DNA from: Chloroflexota bacterium
Lineage (GTDB): Bacteria > Chloroflexota > Anaerolineae > Anaerolineales > UBA4823
DNA length: 6,580 bases
Assembly: GCA_030636125.1 (NCBI GenBank)
Contig: DAOVXM010000155.1
Coordinates: 1-6,580 of the forward strand
Reading direction: 5' to 3'
This document shows, piece after piece, positions 4,790 to 6,580 of the stretch (the stretch's first letter is position 1; the number at the start of each line of letters is the position of its first letter). A program made the position numbers and the translations under genes. Under the pieces are notes generated by a model, which worked only from the letters and a program-made list of their open reading frames with translations, ran no database searches and had not been told where the DNA came from.

Positions 4790-5713
4790 TCAGCCGCCCT
4801 TTCTTGGGCTTTCGTCAACCAGCAAGGTGAACACATCCGGGCGGCTGTAATGCCCGCTCACGTCCAGAGTCATGCTTTCACGGACCGCTCTGGCGGGGTC
4901 AACTTCAGCGATCACCAGGCTCTCTTTGTTCTTCACTGGCCCGGCTAGAATATCCGCATTCGGGCCGATGACTACCGAGCCACCATTCATGAAAGGGCCA
5001 TCGCCGGGGATTGCCTCTAACAAACTGGCTCCTTTGGGAAAATCTTCCCGCCGCAGCAGCGAACCGGCGGCCACCACGTAGCAGCGTCCCTCGAAGGCGT
5101 AGGTGCGTGAGGCCAGCAAATGTACTTCGTTGACCGAAGGCCAGACAGCGGCATGCAGCAGTTCGCGCTTATCGTGCATGGCCTGGCGCGCTAACGGCAT
5201 CCAGTGTTCCCAGCATACCAGGCCACCCAGGCGTCCTACAGGGGTATCGACCACCGTCAGCGTACTACCATCGCCGCGGCCCCACACCAGCCGTTCGGTA
5301 TAGGTGGGTACCAGTTTACGATGTTTGCCCAGGATCTCGCCTTTCTCGGAAATGTACAGCATGGTATTGTACAAAGTGTTACCGTCACGTTCGTGCAAGC
5401 CCATCACCAGTGTGAGCCTGGCTTCCTCAGCGGCTTCGCATAGGCGTACTATGGCAGGCGATTGGATTTCTGGGCTGTTTTCGACCAGTCTTTGAAAGAT
5501 CTCTTTGGCGGGAGGGTAGCCCCACTGGGCGGCATCCGGGCTGCTATCCAGCCAGACCGGGTAGCCTGGCAGCCAGGTCTCTGGGAAGACCAGGACTTTG
5601 ACGTTTTCCTGCTCGGCTTTAGAGATCCACCGGCAGGCTTTGTCGATGCTGGCATCCAAATCCAAAAAAACCGGCGCAAGCTGGGCGGCAGCTACAAGGA
5701 AAGGCTTGTTCAT
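4790..5713 (-). CDS. Nitrilase (carbon-nitrogen hydrolase superfamily)
   Basis: A 307-residue cytoplasmic enzyme expected to hydrolyse an organic nitrile to the carboxylic acid and ammonia. The catalytic triad is complete: Glu45 in FPETWLPGYP, Lys133 in HRKLVPTYTERLVWGRGDGS, and Cys167 in GLVCWEHWMP. The second structural Glu is E140. The long form PTYTERLVWG and CWEHW are typical of true nitrilases (branch 1), not of amidases or cyanide dihydratases in particular, and the C-terminal DVSGHYSRPDVF (284-295) is a branch-1 signature. It ends somewhat earlier than most bacterial nitrilases, soon after that motif. Its last codons overlap sequence shared with the right arm of the 3421-3519 palindrome, so the tail may have been replaced when R2 arrived. 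The ATG at 5711-5713 has AGGAG (5720-5724) 6 nt upstream. The natural substrate is unknown. Confidence 0.93.
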   Translation of the reverse strand: MNKPFLVAAAQLAPVFLDLDASIDKACRWISKAEQENVKVLVFPETWLPGYPVWLDSSPDAAQWGYPPAKEIFQRLVENSPEIQSPAIVRLCEAAEEARLTLVMGLHERDGNTLYNTMLYISEKGEILGKHRKLVPTYTERLVWGRGDGSTLTVVDTPVGRLGGLVCWEHWMPLARQAMHDKRELLHAAVWPSVNEVHLLASRTYAFEGRCYVVAAGSLLRREDFPKGASLLEAIPGDGPFMNGGSVVIGPNADILAGPVKNKESLVIAEVDPARAVRESMTLDVSGHYSRPDVFTLLVDESPRKGG

Positions 5714-5748
5714 GATGTACTCCTAAAGGTTTGCTAAGCTCTTAAAAA

Positions 5749-5800
5749 ATTATAACTCTTGGGAGAATTTTAGCGTAGAGTGGTAAGGAATTGCTAACCA
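5749..5800 (-). promoter_or_regulatory. Possible nitrilase promoter with upstream palindrome
   Basis: A perfect -10 TATAAT lies on the minus strand at 5754-5749, about 36 bp before the nitrilase ATG. No good -35 is seen at 16-18 bp. Just beyond the -35 position is a 20-bp imperfect palindrome (5781-5800, TGGTaAGgAATTgCTaACCA, 8 of 10 pairs), a suitable place for an activator. A weak -35 plus an upstream operator would fit an inducible promoter; that part is inference. Confidence 0.4.
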
Positions 5801-5905
5801 CAGTTTACTCTGCAAACCCCGCATCATTTTCGTTATTAATTGGAGGTCATTGTGATTCTACTGAATAAGGATGGGCGATAATCTATTTATGGGAGAAGAT
5901 CAGCT

Positions 5906-5919
5906 AAAAACCGGTTTTT
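5906..5919 (-). terminator. A/T-flanked palindrome after the ICMT gene
   Basis: A perfect 14-bp palindrome AAAAACCGGTTTTT lies 11 bp past the stop of the broken methyltransferase gene. It gives an A-U stem with a CCGG tetraloop and a T-run on both strands, so it is at best a weak bidirectional terminator. The rest of 5714-5930 holds the nitrilase promoter region and no convincing gene. Confidence 0.3.
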
Positions 5920-5930
5920 TCAGAGGATTC

Positions 5931-6376
5931 TTAATATAGTAAGGGGATCAACCTATAGGTTCCGTGGGTGTATTGATCATACCCAGCTAATTCGAAGACC
6001 AACAGATTTTCCTCATAGTTTAGCTTGAGAATGATATCAATTAGCAGAACCAGCCAAATGACGAATCTGAAAAGATCAAAGTGGTTCATTACCAAAGGCA
6101 GAGTTGTTAACAATAGGCCAAGTACATCGGATGGCGAATCAGGCTATAGGGACCGGACGTCACTAGCTTGCTCCAGCTAAGCGGGTCGGGTGCTATGTTG
6201 AAGTTGCCAATACGCATGGTAAATACAGCCCAAATACCCAGTCCTAAACCCAGAAATTCGATAACAAGTAGAGCTATATTTGAAGGAATGAGCGGGCCGG
6301 ATATTGCAATCAAGCCCAAACAAACGAATTGAATGGTTACAAACAGCAGGGATTTTTTAGTACTACGTTTCTGCAT
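5931..6376 (-). pseudogene. ICMT-type membrane methyltransferase, frameshifted
   Basis: Two reading frames together give one 148-residue isoprenylcysteine carboxyl methyltransferase/PEMT-like protein. Three hydrophobic helices lie at about 10-30, 34-54 and 98-116. The family motif SGPYSLIRHPMYL is at 74-86 and the C-terminal NYEENLL...YRLIPLLY follows in the second frame. Such proteins are inner-membrane SAM-dependent methyltransferases. The break is at about 6113: the first frame ends ...PMYLAYC-stop (stop at 6107-6109) while the second continues L-L-T-T-L-P-L. Adding one T (TAT-TTG-TTA) restores the reading. So it is either a true one-base deletion or a sequencing error. The ATG at 6374-6376 is taken as the start; the frame is open further upstream to a TTG at 6419-6421 but those codons run through a hairpin. 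No strong RBS is seen. Confidence 0.8.
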
Positions 6377-6397
6377 CTGACAAGTCCAAATGTAATT

Positions 6398-6426
6398 GGA
6401 CGTTGGGCATTCAAAGCCCAACGTCC
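6398..6426 (-). other. Strong hairpin between the DUF2892-like and ICMT genes
   Basis: A perfect 11-bp stem GGACGTTGGGC (6398-6408) / GCCCAACGTCC (6416-6426) with a 7-nt loop, extended by AATT on both sides past one bulged base. It starts 18 bp after the upstream stop codon on the minus strand. No T-run follows the stem, so it may be an RNA processing or attenuation element, not a standard intrinsic terminator. Confidence 0.5.
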
Positions 6427-6444
6427 TAATTGTTCTGTTTTTAT

Positions 6445-6580
6445 TTATTTTTGTTCCCCTCGGATTTCTGGACCTTTGAATGGATTACGGAAAAGTGGTG
6501 CGAACACACAAACGTCAAATAGACCAGCCAGCAATGGGACAAGGCCAATTACGGCAACAATGATTCCGGTAGTTCCGGTC
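6445..6580 (-). CDS. YgaP/DUF2892-like membrane protein, C-terminal end
   Basis: The last 44 codons of a minus-strand gene that begins outside the window; the stop TAA is at 6445-6447. The visible end reads TGTTGIIVAVIGLVPLLAG, then FDVCVFAPLF and a polar tail GPEIRGEQK. A GIxxAxIGLVPLLxG helix followed by a short loop and C-x-hydrophobic-APLF is the pattern of the DUF2892 transmembrane domain seen in YgaP-type inner-membrane proteins, which are sometimes fused to rhodanese domains. No rhodanese part can be seen here. The function is unknown. Confidence 0.75.
   Translation of the reverse strand, partial: TGTTGIIVAVIGLVPLLAGLFDVCVFAPLFRNPFKGPEIRGEQK

Noticed and set aside
4195..5897. 13-bp direct repeat TATGGGAGAAGAT near 4195 and 5888
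   Set aside because: One shared 13-mer is expected at a fair rate by chance in 6.6 kb, and the flanks do not align.
6398..6426. GTTGGGC...GCCCAAC hairpin as an attC site
   Set aside because: The core-like words are in the wrong order (GTT first, AAC second), with only a 7-nt loop; attC needs AAC outermost on the left and GTT on the right.

Overview
This is bacterial DNA of moderate GC. Every gene I can support lies on the minus strand. Nothing identifies the taxon firmly. The mix of a MaoC hydratase, a nitrilase, an ICMT-type methyltransferase and a family VIII-like serine hydrolase suits an environmental soil or aquatic bacterium, and a Chloroflexota-like origin is only a weak guess.

Layout in transcription order (right to left): the end of a YgaP/DUF2892-like membrane gene (6580-6445); a small ICMT-type membrane methyltransferase broken by a one-base frameshift (6376-5931); a complete nitrilase with a canonical Glu-Lys-Cys triad (5713-4790); noncoding repeat R2 (4773-4214); a five-helix membrane protein of unknown function (4135-3551); an attC-like palindrome (3519-3421); noncoding repeat R1 (3412-2898); a class C beta-lactamase-fold serine hydrolase (2835-1645); a second, much better attC-like site (1621-1500); a class I SAM methyltransferase (1476-697); a decayed phosphotransferase-like fragment (599-315); and the 5' part of a MaoC hydratase (318-1).

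Two features stand out. First, the middle of the window is organised like an integron gene-cassette array without an integrase. Single same-strand genes are each followed within about 25-35 bp of the stop codon by an imperfect palindrome bounded by TAAC and GTTA. At 1500-1621 there is a canonical GTTAGAT right core, an unpaired spacer and single-base bulges on one arm, and the next gene starts 29 bp beyond the core. Second, the membrane-protein gene and the hydrolase gene are each preceded by a diverged copy of one noncoding unit of about 515-560 bp. Both copies start with a tRNA-3'-end-like block that includes CCA. Both carry a sigma70-type promoter at the same place, and both have a leader of about 400 nt with conserved ends and a different hairpin-rich interior.

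No metabolic pathway links the genes. The nitrilase, hydrolase, methyltransferase and membrane protein look like independent accessory functions. The arrangement, not the enzymes, is the notable part. No integrase, transposase, complete tRNA, rRNA or CRISPR array was found.
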